DNA of 64,000 nt, from assembly GCF_903819435.1 (NCBI RefSeq), contig NZ_CAIJDP010000089.1, positions 284,742 to 348,741 of the forward strand, read 5' to 3'. Positions 17,499-26,945 of this stretch are shown here, piece by piece. The notes beneath the pieces were generated by a model. The model was given only the letters and a program-made list of their open reading frames with translations, ran no database searches and had not been told where the DNA came from. How positions within the stretch are numbered: position 1 is the first letter of the stretch; each line of letters begins with the position of its first letter. The position numbers and the translations under genes were made by a program. This DNA is from Flavobacterium salmonis (GTDB taxonomy: Bacteria > Bacteroidota > Bacteroidia > Flavobacteriales > Flavobacteriaceae).

Positions 17499-20400
17499 CC
17501 GCCATATTGTATCAAGCCTAAAGTGGGACACTACTTTTGATCAAAAAAATGAAGGATACAAACTTCAGGACCGTTTGAGTTCGTGGAGCAAAATCGCTTT
17601 ACCCAGAGAAGTCGCTAATATATTTAATGAGCTTTGTCCGCCTGAACAAAGCTGGAGAATTGAATCGCTGGAATTAAACCTTGGCCCGTGCGATTATGAT
17701 GATCTTGAGTTTGATTTAAGCACCAAAATTCGAAATCAGCTGAAGGAAAAAATTGCTGAAATGATTATCTACCAAAATCATCAGAAGAAAAACCTGATTT
17801 CGGTTTACAACAAAGAAAAATCGATCCTGGAGAATCTTATTGTTTTTTTGATGGAAGGCTATTTGCCATGGAATTACCAAAACAAAGAAGGATCTATTAA
17901 CGAAATATTGGCCGAATTACTTCAGAATAATTTAGCCGAGGTTAGTATTATCATCAAAAAAGCAGGAATTACCCATGAACAGGTAAGAAAAAGAATCGCC
18001 TGGCAATTTAACGAAAGTAATATAACCAAAATAATCGCTGCACTTGAACCCAATAATAGCAATACTATAGTTGAATTCACCTCAGTTATGACGAAACTTA
18101 AGGTAAAAGAAACTATTATTCAGACCAGTGCCATCAATTTCAAAAAAAATCTTTGGTTTTTTATATTCAATTTTCTGCTGCTGGAGCGAGGAACTCTTTT
18201 TAATAAACTGGCGTTTATGAAAAGCAGTATTCTTCAAATGGCAAATCATTACAATATTTCGTATACTGAACTTATTTTGCTGATTGAAAACACGATTATA
18301 AAACTTTCTGATAAAACCAGTCAGGACAATGATTTTATTGTTTCGCTAAAAACACTTACACAGGAATTTGAATCTCAAAAAAAAGACCCTTATCAGCCTG
18401 AAAAAAACGAAGATTACTGGGATATTTTCGAACAATTGCTAAACAATACAATTAAAGAAAAAACAAATACCAATAAAAACGATTTGAATGAATTGATTGT
18501 TGCGCTGAGCAATGAGAATCCAACAAAATTTAGCACACTCATAAATAAAGCTTTACATAACGATAATGCTCTTATTTTACTGATTCAGGATCTAAATGAA
18601 ACAGCTCTCAGATTATTGTTTTCTAACTTCGATACAGCTTCATCATCGTTGCATCTGGATACTATAATTTGTCTGAACAAATTAAGCAGCACCCTTAAGT
18701 TGAAAACAAACAGCAAGACCTTATGGCAAATCTCAATTGTTTTTCTGATAAAAAATAAAAATGTAAATCATAGTACATTTATACTCCACTGCATTACAGA
18801 ATTAAGTAAGAAGAATAATCTTGATCCGGAACATTTATTAGAATCGTTTACCAGTTCCAGAATTCCTTCTGATGTAAAAAATCATAATTCTGAAATAATT
18901 TACAACAGCCTCAATGCTATTTATTGCAGTGAAATAACCCGTAATAATTCGAGTTATCCTGCCACTCATTTCAAAAACTTACTATCAAAACTCGAAATCC
19001 AATTACAAAAAAAATCAGCCCAAAAAGAGCTTTTTACAGACCTGCAAAGATCACTTATCAAAAACATCACGCTGCATCCCAAAATGGCTTTCGAAGTAAT
19101 GCTTTCGTATGGCAATAAAGATTTGCTAAAAAAAATACTTCCATTGGTTCTTAACCGTGAATTATTGAAACTATTGGTTAAAACTGCCAACTATAAAAAA
19201 ACAAAACTGGTAGAAACGATTCAGATGGTATACGAAATCTTAAATGCCAAAGAAAAATACGATTTTCCTGAAGAGCTTCTTACTAATGATTTGCTGTTGT
19301 TTGGTATACAGGAAATATTTCTTCATCCGGAACATAATTCATCGCTGTTCCTGGAAACCATTATTCTTCAGTTATCCCAAAAAGTAACCCATACACATCG
19401 TAAAAATTACTTTCAGTTTATAACCAAACTATTGCTTTCTAAAAAAATAAAGTCTTTTGGAGTCGCAGTCAAAAATACTTTTTTTAATCAATTGAGAAAC
19501 AACAGCGCCATAGACGTTATAGAACTAGCACTTTTGATACAGAGCACATCTCAACAATCCCACTCTGAATTATCTCATTTGCTGATTCTGAATTTTGATG
19601 ATCCTAAATTTATTTTATTACGAAAAAAGGACGAAAAAGAAAGTAAAATCCTTATGCATTATTTTTTAAAGAACAGTACATCTTTAAAAAAACACTGGAT
19701 AGCAGAACAATCTGCCCTATTGACTAAAAAAATCACAACACTTTCAAAAACAGAAATTTGTTCTGGATTAAATGAATTGTTCTGGATAACGATTTTAAAA
19801 TATTCTGCCTATAAAGGAAATGAAATCCTGTTTCAAAAAATGCTGCAAAATGCGCTCAACGTTTACCTGGAAACCAATAGTAGCAATAATCAAAATCAGC
19901 TTATAGAGGAGATAAAACGTCTTCATAAAATAGATTTAAAAAATAAGGCCCTCCCCTCTTTTATAGAAAATCCTAGCATGAGAAATCTGCCTGAGGATAC
20001 ATTGCCTTTGAAGAATAAAACTAAAAGCAAAATTTTGTTTGCAGGTAAAAACCTTTCAGAAAAAGAAAAACAGGAGTGGTTCTCACTCATCATCCGTCAA
20101 AAACAAATTCCTGTTGCCTTAAGTATTTCCGGAACATTTGACATTAAGGAATTACTCGGTGAAATTGTAGTAAACCATCCTAAAATATTTTTCGGAATAA
20201 TCAAAAATGAATTCGTTGCCGAAGCGCAATTAGACTGGCTTAGCCGTACTATTGATTTTGACAATTTATGCAGCTCAATTGGTCAATTAGATAAAAACAG
20301 AGAGTCTTATCTGAGAATCCTAAAAAAATTCCACTCCGTTTTAGGAACCGTTGCGATTAAAGGAATAGCCTCAAAAGAAATACAAATACTGTTATTAAGA

Positions 20401-21186
20401 AAACTGCTCAAAGCCGCAGCAAATGATAACTGGAAGCTCATTTCGATTGATAAAATCTGGAATGAATTAATCTGGGAAGTGGTAACCCAAAAAGGAATTA
20501 CAAAAAAAACCTTCCTGATCGACATTGAAAAACACATTCACCTATTTCCACTGTCTTTACAACTTAGTTTTAGAGCAGTAAGCAATGCCGAAAAACAAAC
20601 TGCTCTAATCTCAAAAAATATTGAAATACTTGAAAAAATGGAACGAATAAGCATCAGTAAAAAAACAAAAGCCCCTATTCGGGAGGGTATTGCTGTCAGA
20701 AACGCCGGAATCGTAATCTTAAACAGCTATATCATTATGCTTTTTGAGAGGCTTAAATTGGTAGCTGATAACGAATTTACCAGTATAGAAAATCAGATTC
20801 GCGCTTCTCAATACCTGCAATATGTAGTTACAGGATTAACAAAAACAGAAGAAGCATATTTACCCCTAAACAAGGTATTGTGCGGATTATCGATGATGCA
20901 TGCCATACCGGACGAAATCGAAATTCCCGAAGAAAATAAAACATTAATCAACAGTTTAATCTTGGCTGCTATTTCTTACTGGGATGCAATTGGCGATTGT
21001 TCAGTAGATGGTTTTAGAGGAAACTGGCTTGTACGCGACGGAATCCTGACAGAACTTGAAGACAGATGGGAACTTACAGTAGACAAGAAAGCCTATGATG
21101 TACTGATCAACAAATCACCTTTTGCTTTTTCAATTATAAAATATGCCTGGATGGACAAACCATTGCATGTTAACTGGCCTTATTAA
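17485..21186 (+). CDS. Contractile injection system tape measure protein (Pvc14-like)
   Basis: The 1233-aa protein matches the CIS tape-measure family at both ends. The N-terminus has INRHIVSSLKWDTTFD and WRIESLELNLGPCDYDDLE; the C-terminus has IAVRNAGIVILNSYIIMLFERL, LPLNKVLCGLSM, DCSVDGFRGNWLVRDGIL and a final WMDKPLHVNW. Between them is a long, mostly helical, Lys/Asn/Leu-rich region of about 1000 residues. Such proteins sit inside the tube lumen during assembly and set its length. The gene starts 14 nt inside the preceding baseplate gene. It is close to the usual size range for this family. Confidence 0.88.
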   Translation: MEEINRHIVSSLKWDTTFDQKNEGYKLQDRLSSWSKIALPREVANIFNELCPPEQSWRIESLELNLGPCDYDDLEFDLSTKIRNQLKEKIAEMIIYQNHQKKNLISVYNKEKSILENLIVFLMEGYLPWNYQNKEGSINEILAELLQNNLAEVSIIIKKAGITHEQVRKRIAWQFNESNITKIIAALEPNNSNTIVEFTSVMTKLKVKETIIQTSAINFKKNLWFFIFNFLLLERGTLFNKLAFMKSSILQMANHYNISYTELILLIENTIIKLSDKTSQDNDFIVSLKTLTQEFESQKKDPYQPEKNEDYWDIFEQLLNNTIKEKTNTNKNDLNELIVALSNENPTKFSTLINKALHNDNALILLIQDLNETALRLLFSNFDTASSSLHLDTIICLNKLSSTLKLKTNSKTLWQISIVFLIKNKNVNHSTFILHCITELSKKNNLDPEHLLESFTSSRIPSDVKNHNSEIIYNSLNAIYCSEITRNNSSYPATHFKNLLSKLEIQLQKKSAQKELFTDLQRSLIKNITLHPKMAFEVMLSYGNKDLLKKILPLVLNRELLKLLVKTANYKKTKLVETIQMVYEILNAKEKYDFPEELLTNDLLLFGIQEIFLHPEHNSSLFLETIILQLSQKVTHTHRKNYFQFITKLLLSKKIKSFGVAVKNTFFNQLRNNSAIDVIELALLIQSTSQQSHSELSHLLILNFDDPKFILLRKKDEKESKILMHYFLKNSTSLKKHWIAEQSALLTKKITTLSKTEICSGLNELFWITILKYSAYKGNEILFQKMLQNALNVYLETNSSNNQNQLIEEIKRLHKIDLKNKALPSFIENPSMRNLPEDTLPLKNKTKSKILFAGKNLSEKEKQEWFSLIIRQKQIPVALSISGTFDIKELLGEIVVNHPKIFFGIIKNEFVAEAQLDWLSRTIDFDNLCSSIGQLDKNRESYLRILKKFHSVLGTVAIKGIASKEIQILLLRKLLKAAANDNWKLISIDKIWNELIWEVVTQKGITKKTFLIDIEKHIHLFPLSLQLSFRAVSNAEKQTALISKNIEILEKMERISISKKTKAPIREGIAVRNAGIVILNSYIIMLFERLKLVADNEFTSIENQIRASQYLQYVVTGLTKTEEAYLPLNKVLCGLSMMHAIPDEIEIPEENKTLINSLILAAISYWDAIGDCSVDGFRGNWLVRDGILTELEDRWELTVDKKAYDVLINKSPFAFSIIKYAWMDKPLHVNWPY

Positions 21187-21239
21187 AACTATAAATACAA
21201 TCTCTTAAAATAAAAAATTAATCAATTAAAAAATCAATT

Positions 21240-23762
21240 ATGAACAGCTACAGCGAAAATTTACATTCCAGTGTATTGGCATCATTAGAAAGCCAGGAGA
21301 TGAATCAGAAAAAATTGGATTCACAATTAAATTCATCCATGTTTACACTTTATTATGCCGAAGGTGCAGAAATCGTTACCGATAACAAACTAGAATTGGC
21401 TACAAAAAAATACAATCAGGCTCAGACGGTTAAGGAGCAAGCGGTTAAAACCAAAAATATTTCTACCAATATTGTAATGTCGGCTACCCAGCAAAACACA
21501 AATACTTTGCAATCTGTAAGCAATGGGGCTGTTAGTGCGGCCAACATTCAAATTGCTACTAATGCAATTGTACGACTGGCAAGTGATATGGGAAGCATTT
21601 TTAGTATTATTAATGCGGCGGATTACGGTACTCAAATTTATCAGCAAAGTATCGAAGCTTACAATTTGATGAACAGAACGGCTTATCTTGCAGAAGTCGC
21701 TTCTCAGCATGCTATGGAAGCTTCTGCAGCTATTGCAGAAGTCTCATCATCTACAGTACAGGATAAGGCAAAAGCTACGGATACTTCAATTAGCAATCTT
21801 TTGCAGGTATCCAGTACAAATTTTACAACTACAGCAGCAATTGTTGCTGCCGATAATGATGCAAAAGCGGCTGCCAGCGTAAATACAAAAGCAGCTCAGG
21901 GAATCATTGAATCTAACAAAGTAGAGTTAGAAGCTGCAAAAGTAGCTTATCTCCTTAATAACAAAAGTCTTAATTACAATTTAAGAGTCAATGTTCCTAA
22001 GATTTATAATAATTCTTATGAAGTTTCTTTTAACTATTTTAAGGCACCTTTTAAAACAGATGAAAAAGGAACAAATACGCCACAGCTTGGATTAGATAAC
22101 CCTGTCAAAAGCTACAATTTATTTTTGGTTAAGGACAGTAAAAAATCTTTTTTTTCTGCATCAGCTGCTGAAGAATTATTGATTAATCCGCTTCAGCATA
22201 TCCAGATACTTCCTTCTGATGGTACTGCTGTCAAAACAGATTTATCAACAAGTAAAACAATCCTTTCTAATTATAAAACCCGCTTTCAGGCAATCAATAA
22301 TCTAAGAGCATCCCAACAAAAAGCCATTGAAGCAAAAGATAATTTAAGTAAAGCCAATGTTGCTTTGGCATTAGCAACCAAAGAAAAAAGTGATGCTGAT
22401 ACTGCTGTTAACAATACGAAAAACAACATTACCAGACTTACAAAAGAATTAGAAACTGCTAAACAAAATACAGCAAAAGCAGCAGAAGCAGCCAAAAAAA
22501 ATCCTGACGATAAGGATCTTGCCAAAACTTCAGCACAGGCTGCCAGAGATCAGGATACAATTGAGCGATCCCTAAATATTGCCACACTTACCGAAACAGA
22601 AGCAATTGACTTTCAGAAAGTAGCGACAGATAATTTAAAAGCTGAAAATACAAATGCCGCAAAAGCTGAAAATGAATTATTAGAAGCGCAAAAATTAGTT
22701 GCTACTAATGAAACAAATCTGAAAACTGCTGAAGCTGCTTTTAAAGAAAAAAAAGATGTTTTTAAAACCATTAACATTTTAGATTTAGTGGATACAGATA
22801 ACGAAGTGATCGTTTTAGGAGAAAAATATGTCATCTTTCTTCTTACTGTATTTACAGACGAATATAAAAAAGGAATAAATACTTACGATGATTATCTATC
22901 AGCTCCATCTGAAACTTTTAGTTTAAAGAAAACAGTAAATGCGGTAAAAGACATTAACATTGTACAAGAACCTGAAAAAAAGGATACTACAAAAATAGGT
23001 TTGCCAACGCTATCGCCTTTTGCTGTAAACTTTGCCGTGAATAAAGATGATAAGTCAATTACAGAATACAGATGTATGTTTTTGCCTTATAAAGAAAAAG
23101 ACTTTACAAAAAATGACCTTGACAACTTTGAAGAATCTATTCAGGAAACTATTTTAAAGAAAGAAATAGAAACAGTTGAAAATGAAATTACGCAGTACGA
23201 AACCGAATTAGAATCTATTAAAGATAAAAATAAGGACCCCAAAGACCAACTGGATAAGCCACTGAATAAGAAACAGGAATCTCCTGACTCATCTAATAAA
23301 GAAAAATTGAATAATGAAATAGAAAACACTAAAAATCAATCAAATAGTTACAACCTGGTTGAGATAGAAACTAATTCAAAACTTGAAATCGCACTGACCA
23401 AATTGAACCATTTGTATATTGGACTTGAAAAAATGTATTCCCAAAAAACTGCTGAAATTAAAAATACAAAAGCTTTTTTCTTTAATCAAAAATTAGCCGA
23501 AAACGTTCCTTCGGGCAATTATACTGTTGCTGCCCCTACTTCAAACGATCCGCTGGTTTATGAGGTAAAAATTGATCCTGCTACGACAGATAATTTTGGT
23601 AATTCACTAATAGACAACAGACTGTACATTCCGGTAATTCTGTCTTATTACAAAGGAAGTGAAACGAACAGAAAACAGTATAATAACAATTTATCCGATT
23701 GGGAAAATGAAGAAAGTTTTACTTTTTCAATTGCTAATAACCAAAAAATACTAATCAATTAA
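21240..23762 (+). CDS. Large alanine-rich helical eCIS-associated protein, function unknown
   Basis: I do not recognise this 840-aa protein. Residues 1 to about 250 are Ala/Thr/Ser/Asn-rich and strongly helical, with few aromatic residues. Residues about 260-310 look globular (YEVSFNYFKAPF, VKSYNLFLVKDSKKSFF). A second long coiled coil covers about 345-515, with repeated KAxxAL and ETAKQNTAKAAEAAKK segments, then another globular part to about 640, a charged coiled coil at about 645-740, and a final globular part including VPSGNYTVAAPTSNDPLVYEVK. There is no signal peptide or membrane segment. It follows the tape-measure gene by 53 nt and precedes a smaller protein of similar composition. Possible roles are a fibre, an envelope-attachment element or a cargo-loading factor; none is supported beyond position. 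Confidence 0.7.
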   Translation: MNSYSENLHSSVLASLESQEMNQKKLDSQLNSSMFTLYYAEGAEIVTDNKLELATKKYNQAQTVKEQAVKTKNISTNIVMSATQQNTNTLQSVSNGAVSAANIQIATNAIVRLASDMGSIFSIINAADYGTQIYQQSIEAYNLMNRTAYLAEVASQHAMEASAAIAEVSSSTVQDKAKATDTSISNLLQVSSTNFTTTAAIVAADNDAKAAASVNTKAAQGIIESNKVELEAAKVAYLLNNKSLNYNLRVNVPKIYNNSYEVSFNYFKAPFKTDEKGTNTPQLGLDNPVKSYNLFLVKDSKKSFFSASAAEELLINPLQHIQILPSDGTAVKTDLSTSKTILSNYKTRFQAINNLRASQQKAIEAKDNLSKANVALALATKEKSDADTAVNNTKNNITRLTKELETAKQNTAKAAEAAKKNPDDKDLAKTSAQAARDQDTIERSLNIATLTETEAIDFQKVATDNLKAENTNAAKAENELLEAQKLVATNETNLKTAEAAFKEKKDVFKTINILDLVDTDNEVIVLGEKYVIFLLTVFTDEYKKGINTYDDYLSAPSETFSLKKTVNAVKDINIVQEPEKKDTTKIGLPTLSPFAVNFAVNKDDKSITEYRCMFLPYKEKDFTKNDLDNFEESIQETILKKEIETVENEITQYETELESIKDKNKDPKDQLDKPLNKKQESPDSSNKEKLNNEIENTKNQSNSYNLVEIETNSKLEIALTKLNHLYIGLEKMYSQKTAEIKNTKAFFFNQKLAENVPSGNYTVAAPTSNDPLVYEVKIDPATTDNFGNSLIDNRLYIPVILSYYKGSETNRKQYNNNLSDWENEESFTFSIANNQKILIN

Positions 23763-23772
23763 ATCCTAAAAT

Positions 23773-24600
23773 ATGGACACTATACTAAATTCAAATCCAA
23801 AGCGATATGGAATTACCGAAAAGAAAAAATCTGATATCGATTTATTAAACTCTCAGGTAACAGATGCCCAGGCAGTTGTAGATCAACAATCAACGGTTGT
23901 TGCTTCCTTAAATCAAAAATCAATAAAATATCAAGGATATTTACTGGATGCTGAAAGTTCGAGAACTCAGGCAAAAAGCAACAAAGAACTTGTAGACCAG
24001 GTGGTTCAGAACGGATTAGATTTGTTTCAGAATTCCGAAATTGCCTTTTCAAAAATGACTGTGGCAAACGAGGCTACAGGAGAAGTTGCAAAAGAAGTAA
24101 CGGTGTTAATTAATAAGCTTATCTATTCTGTAGAGATTATTAATAAACTATCCAATCTTGTTATTCGCAAAAAATCATTAAACCCGCTTATATCAGATGA
24201 TTTGATAACCAAAATAAATGCTGCCGGTACAGATTCTAATAATGCAATCGCACTTACACTGGTTGCTTTAAAATCAATATTTGCTGCACAATCATTATCT
24301 CTTGAATCTGAGGCTTCTACAGCTCTTGAACAAAAACAGGCTCTAAACCTTTATTTGACCCTAACCGGAAAAAAAGACCCGCAAGATACCTTTATTTTAG
24401 AGGGTAATAATTCCGTACAAGCCTTGATATACAAAGCAAATGATGAAGCAAAAGCCAATTATCTTGAAGCAAATAAAGCAAATGATGAAACGACAAGACA
24501 ATTGAATGTAGCAAATATCAACTTAAATAAAGCTCAGGTTGAACTTAAATCGTTACAGGCTGCTTTGGCTGCTGCAAACGCTGCTGCTTTGGCTTCTTAA
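23773..24600 (+). CDS. Alanine-rich coiled-coil eCIS-associated protein, function unknown
   Basis: The 275-aa protein is largely helical. It has a coiled coil at about residues 20-60 (LNSQVTDAQAVVDQQSTVV), a central helical bundle at 70-190, and a C-terminal coiled coil (about 215-270) that ends in an Ala-rich run, AALAAANAAALAS. In composition and layout it resembles the start of the 840-aa protein encoded 10 nt upstream, so the two may be distant paralogues or partners. It has no signal peptide or membrane segment. It is followed by a 63-nt gap and the 307-aa unknown gene. I cannot assign a function. Confidence 0.7.
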   Translation: MDTILNSNPKRYGITEKKKSDIDLLNSQVTDAQAVVDQQSTVVASLNQKSIKYQGYLLDAESSRTQAKSNKELVDQVVQNGLDLFQNSEIAFSKMTVANEATGEVAKEVTVLINKLIYSVEIINKLSNLVIRKKSLNPLISDDLITKINAAGTDSNNAIALTLVALKSIFAAQSLSLESEASTALEQKQALNLYLTLTGKKDPQDTFILEGNNSVQALIYKANDEAKANYLEANKANDETTRQLNVANINLNKAQVELKSLQAALAAANAAALAS

Positions 24601-24663
24601 TAAAAAAGTCCACTGTTTCAATCAAAGATTCAGTGGGCATTTAACCACCTAATTTTTAGTTTT

Positions 24664-25587
24664 ATGGATTTAATTTATAAAAATTATTACAGGCATTTTT
24701 ACTTAAAAACAGGTGGATTTCTACCTACTAAACCATTAAATAAAAACCTGTTTCCTGGCGATTATTTCCAAATTAAAAATGGTACGATTACCCTTTTGGG
24801 GAATTTATATCGCAACGGTATTCTGTCTCCGGATGAAGTTAGTTTAAGCCCTGTAATTAAACTAAATCCATCAAGCTGGAGTTTTAGTGATGGCATCTCA
24901 AAACCCTATTCAGGAAGAGGTTTTGGTAATAGTGCTATTGAAGGACAATTTGAATTCAGCAAACAGATACTCGCTTTTACAAATAAAGGAAGTTTCATTT
25001 TTAGGGCTGCAGAACCCGAATCCATGAAAATTGAGAATTGGAATGATATTCAACAGCAATTAATTATAAAACTTACGCAAACCTTATTCTCTTTTCGGGA
25101 ACTTTATATTGTGACAGAAAGTGCTACAGCTGCAAGCACTACTCTGGCTGTTGCAGGTGAAGCAAATGCTGAACTGGAATTAGCAAGTGATTCTGAAAAC
25201 TTTGGATTAGTTGATATATTCGGACATGATAATACCAAAACAATACAATCTAAGGATATTGATTATTACCATCGTGAAACCAAAAGAAAGCCAGCTTATT
25301 TCAAGGCAAAAAAACTAGTTGTCCAAGATGATAAACTGGCTTATTTTATTAGTGATTTTTTACATAAAACCTATAATTCAAGCGAGTGGACAGATACTTT
25401 TTTTGATTCAAACTTTCATAATGATATTGCCTTAAGTTCACAAATAATCATGCAAAATGCACAAAGTCATTTTTTGGATATGTTACAAGCCAATGAATTA
25501 AATCCGAATAATGCATTATTATATTTTAAATGGACAGATACCAATTTAGATGATGTCGAAAAACTATTTGAAGGGTATGGAAGCTAA
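24664..25587 (+). CDS. eCIS-associated protein of unknown function between coiled-coil proteins and ATPase
   Basis: The 307-aa protein has no recognised domain. The first 110 residues look beta-rich: LKTGGFLPTKPLNKNLFPGD, IKNGTITLLGNLY, and a Gly-rich KPYSGRGFGNSAIEGQF. Residues about 120-180 contain a helix and an Ala/Thr-rich stretch. The rest is mixed and ends with a helical NAQSHFLDMLQANEL and KWTDTNLDDVEKLFEGYG. There is no signal peptide. The last codons overlap the start of the ATPase gene, so the two are likely made together and may work together. I considered a pore-forming or gasdermin-like fold from the beta-rich start but cannot support it. Confidence 0.65.
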   Translation: MDLIYKNYYRHFYLKTGGFLPTKPLNKNLFPGDYFQIKNGTITLLGNLYRNGILSPDEVSLSPVIKLNPSSWSFSDGISKPYSGRGFGNSAIEGQFEFSKQILAFTNKGSFIFRAAEPESMKIENWNDIQQQLIIKLTQTLFSFRELYIVTESATAASTTLAVAGEANAELELASDSENFGLVDIFGHDNTKTIQSKDIDYYHRETKRKPAYFKAKKLVVQDDKLAYFISDFLHKTYNSSEWTDTFFDSNFHNDIALSSQIIMQNAQSHFLDMLQANELNPNNALLYFKWTDTNLDDVEKLFEGYGS

Positions 25588-26944
25588 ACAAAATAGTGTC
25601 ATTTTATACAAAGAAATAGACTGGCTTCAAAAAGTAATTGATCAGGTAATCTGTAGTTACTTGCTTCAGGAAGGTCATGAAAATCATTGGATGGACATTC
25701 CATTTCCTGAAACAGATGAAGATGCAGAAAATACTGCTTATTATAAAAAACTAAAGGAGTGGGATTTAAATCAATTTGAGCGACTTTGTCTTGCTTTAAT
25801 AATTGCCCCTCAGATAAAGCCCGAAGCATTAGATATTTTCTTTAGTAAAAATGCCATGTACGATCGTGGTTTTACTGAATTTGGAGGAGTTGTAAACAAA
25901 ATTCACAGCGGATTTTTACCAACCGGTCAAACCTTTTCCTTTTTAATTACAGCTGTTAATCCTGAATTAAGAATTGAAATGCTGAATGTTCTTAACCCAT
26001 CAAATATTCTTTTGAAAGAACAGGTTTTAATTTTAGAAGCCACAGAATCCAATACACCACTTTTAAATCAGGTAATCTCGATTAACGAACGCTGGCTGCA
26101 GTATTTTATAACGGGTACATTACCCAAATTAGAGCATAGTGTTTCATTTCCTGCTCAACAAATTTTTACTAAAATGGATTGGTCAGACTTAGTTTTAGAA
26201 GATCACGTCATGGAACAAGTTCTGGAAATTGATGCATGGCTAAAACATGGATCAACACTTATGAACGAATGGGGGCTTGAAAGCAAAATTAAACCCGGTT
26301 ATCGAACGCTTTTTTACGGACCCCCGGGAACTGGAAAAACACTAACTGCTACCTTATTAGGAAAAAGTACTAATCGGGAAGTATATAGAGTTGATCTTTC
26401 GATGATTGTATCAAAATATATCGGAGAAACAGAAAAAAACCTTTCTAAAATATTTGACGTTGCCCAGCATAAAGACTGGATTTTATTTTTTGACGAAGCA
26501 GATGCACTTTTTGGTAAAAGAACCAGTGCGTCATCATCAAACGACAGGCATGCCAACCAGCAAACAGGTTATTTATTACAAAGAATTGAGGACTTTCCCG
26601 GGGTTGTCATATTAGCATCAAATTTAAAGGAAAATATGGATGAAGCATTTTCGAGAAGATTTCAATCTATGATTCATTTTACAATGCCAACCCCAGAAGA
26701 ACGCATGCTATTATGGAAAAATGCCTTTTCAGGAAAATGCAAATTGGATCCTGATATTGATATCGAAAATATTGCAGAACAATATGAACTGGCGGGAGGA
26801 GCTATTATTAATGTATTGAGGTATTGTGCTTTAAAAGCAATTCAGAAAAAGGAAACTATTGTTAGTAATCAGGATTTGCTAGAAGGTATCAGACGTGAAT
26901 TTAAAAAAGAGAACCGAACACTTAGTGTTTCACAAATGAGTTGA
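25577..26944 (+). CDS. AAA+ ATPase of the injection system (Pvc15-like)
   Basis: The 455-aa protein has an N-terminal helical domain (about 1-200) and one AAA+ module. Walker A is GPPGTGKT at about residues 248-255, Walker B is ILFFDEADALFG around residue 305, and an arginine finger candidate lies in DEAFSRRFQSMIHF. This is the ATPase found in nearly all eCIS loci; its exact task, probably assembly or cargo loading, is not settled. I placed the start at ATG 25577, overlapping the end of the preceding gene; an in-frame ATG at 25550 would add nine residues. The small gene that follows begins 1 nt after the stop. Confidence 0.93.
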   Translation: MEAKQNSVILYKEIDWLQKVIDQVICSYLLQEGHENHWMDIPFPETDEDAENTAYYKKLKEWDLNQFERLCLALIIAPQIKPEALDIFFSKNAMYDRGFTEFGGVVNKIHSGFLPTGQTFSFLITAVNPELRIEMLNVLNPSNILLKEQVLILEATESNTPLLNQVISINERWLQYFITGTLPKLEHSVSFPAQQIFTKMDWSDLVLEDHVMEQVLEIDAWLKHGSTLMNEWGLESKIKPGYRTLFYGPPGTGKTLTATLLGKSTNREVYRVDLSMIVSKYIGETEKNLSKIFDVAQHKDWILFFDEADALFGKRTSASSSNDRHANQQTGYLLQRIEDFPGVVILASNLKENMDEAFSRRFQSMIHFTMPTPEERMLLWKNAFSGKCKLDPDIDIENIAEQYELAGGAIINVLRYCALKAIQKKETIVSNQDLLEGIRREFKKENRTLSVSQMS

Positions 26945-26945
26945 T

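Noticed and set aside
21390..21710. 106-aa minus-strand ORF in the 840-aa protein gene
   Set aside because: Antisense shadow of an Ala/Thr-rich coding region; no start signal or homology seen.
24605..24645. Terminator between the 275-aa and 307-aa genes
   Set aside because: CCACTG and CAGTGG could form a 6-bp stem, but the loop is long and no T-tract follows. The genes are most likely cotranscribed.
24664..25587. Gasdermin-like pore-forming protein
   Set aside because: The beta-rich start and position next to toxin cargo made this tempting, but no specific motif supports it.
3583..26944. Type VI secretion system of the Bacteroidota type
   Set aside because: VgrG, PAAR, gp25 and a sheath are shared, but the sheath is a single phage-like protein and no TssB/TssC pair, ClpV, TssK or membrane-complex gene is present. 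DUF4255, DUF5908, CIS tape measure and DUF4157 fit eCIS.
3583..26944. Myovirus-like prophage
   Set aside because: No capsid, portal, terminase, integrase, holin or endolysin is seen, and the AAA+ ATPase and DUF4157 cargo are eCIS marks.
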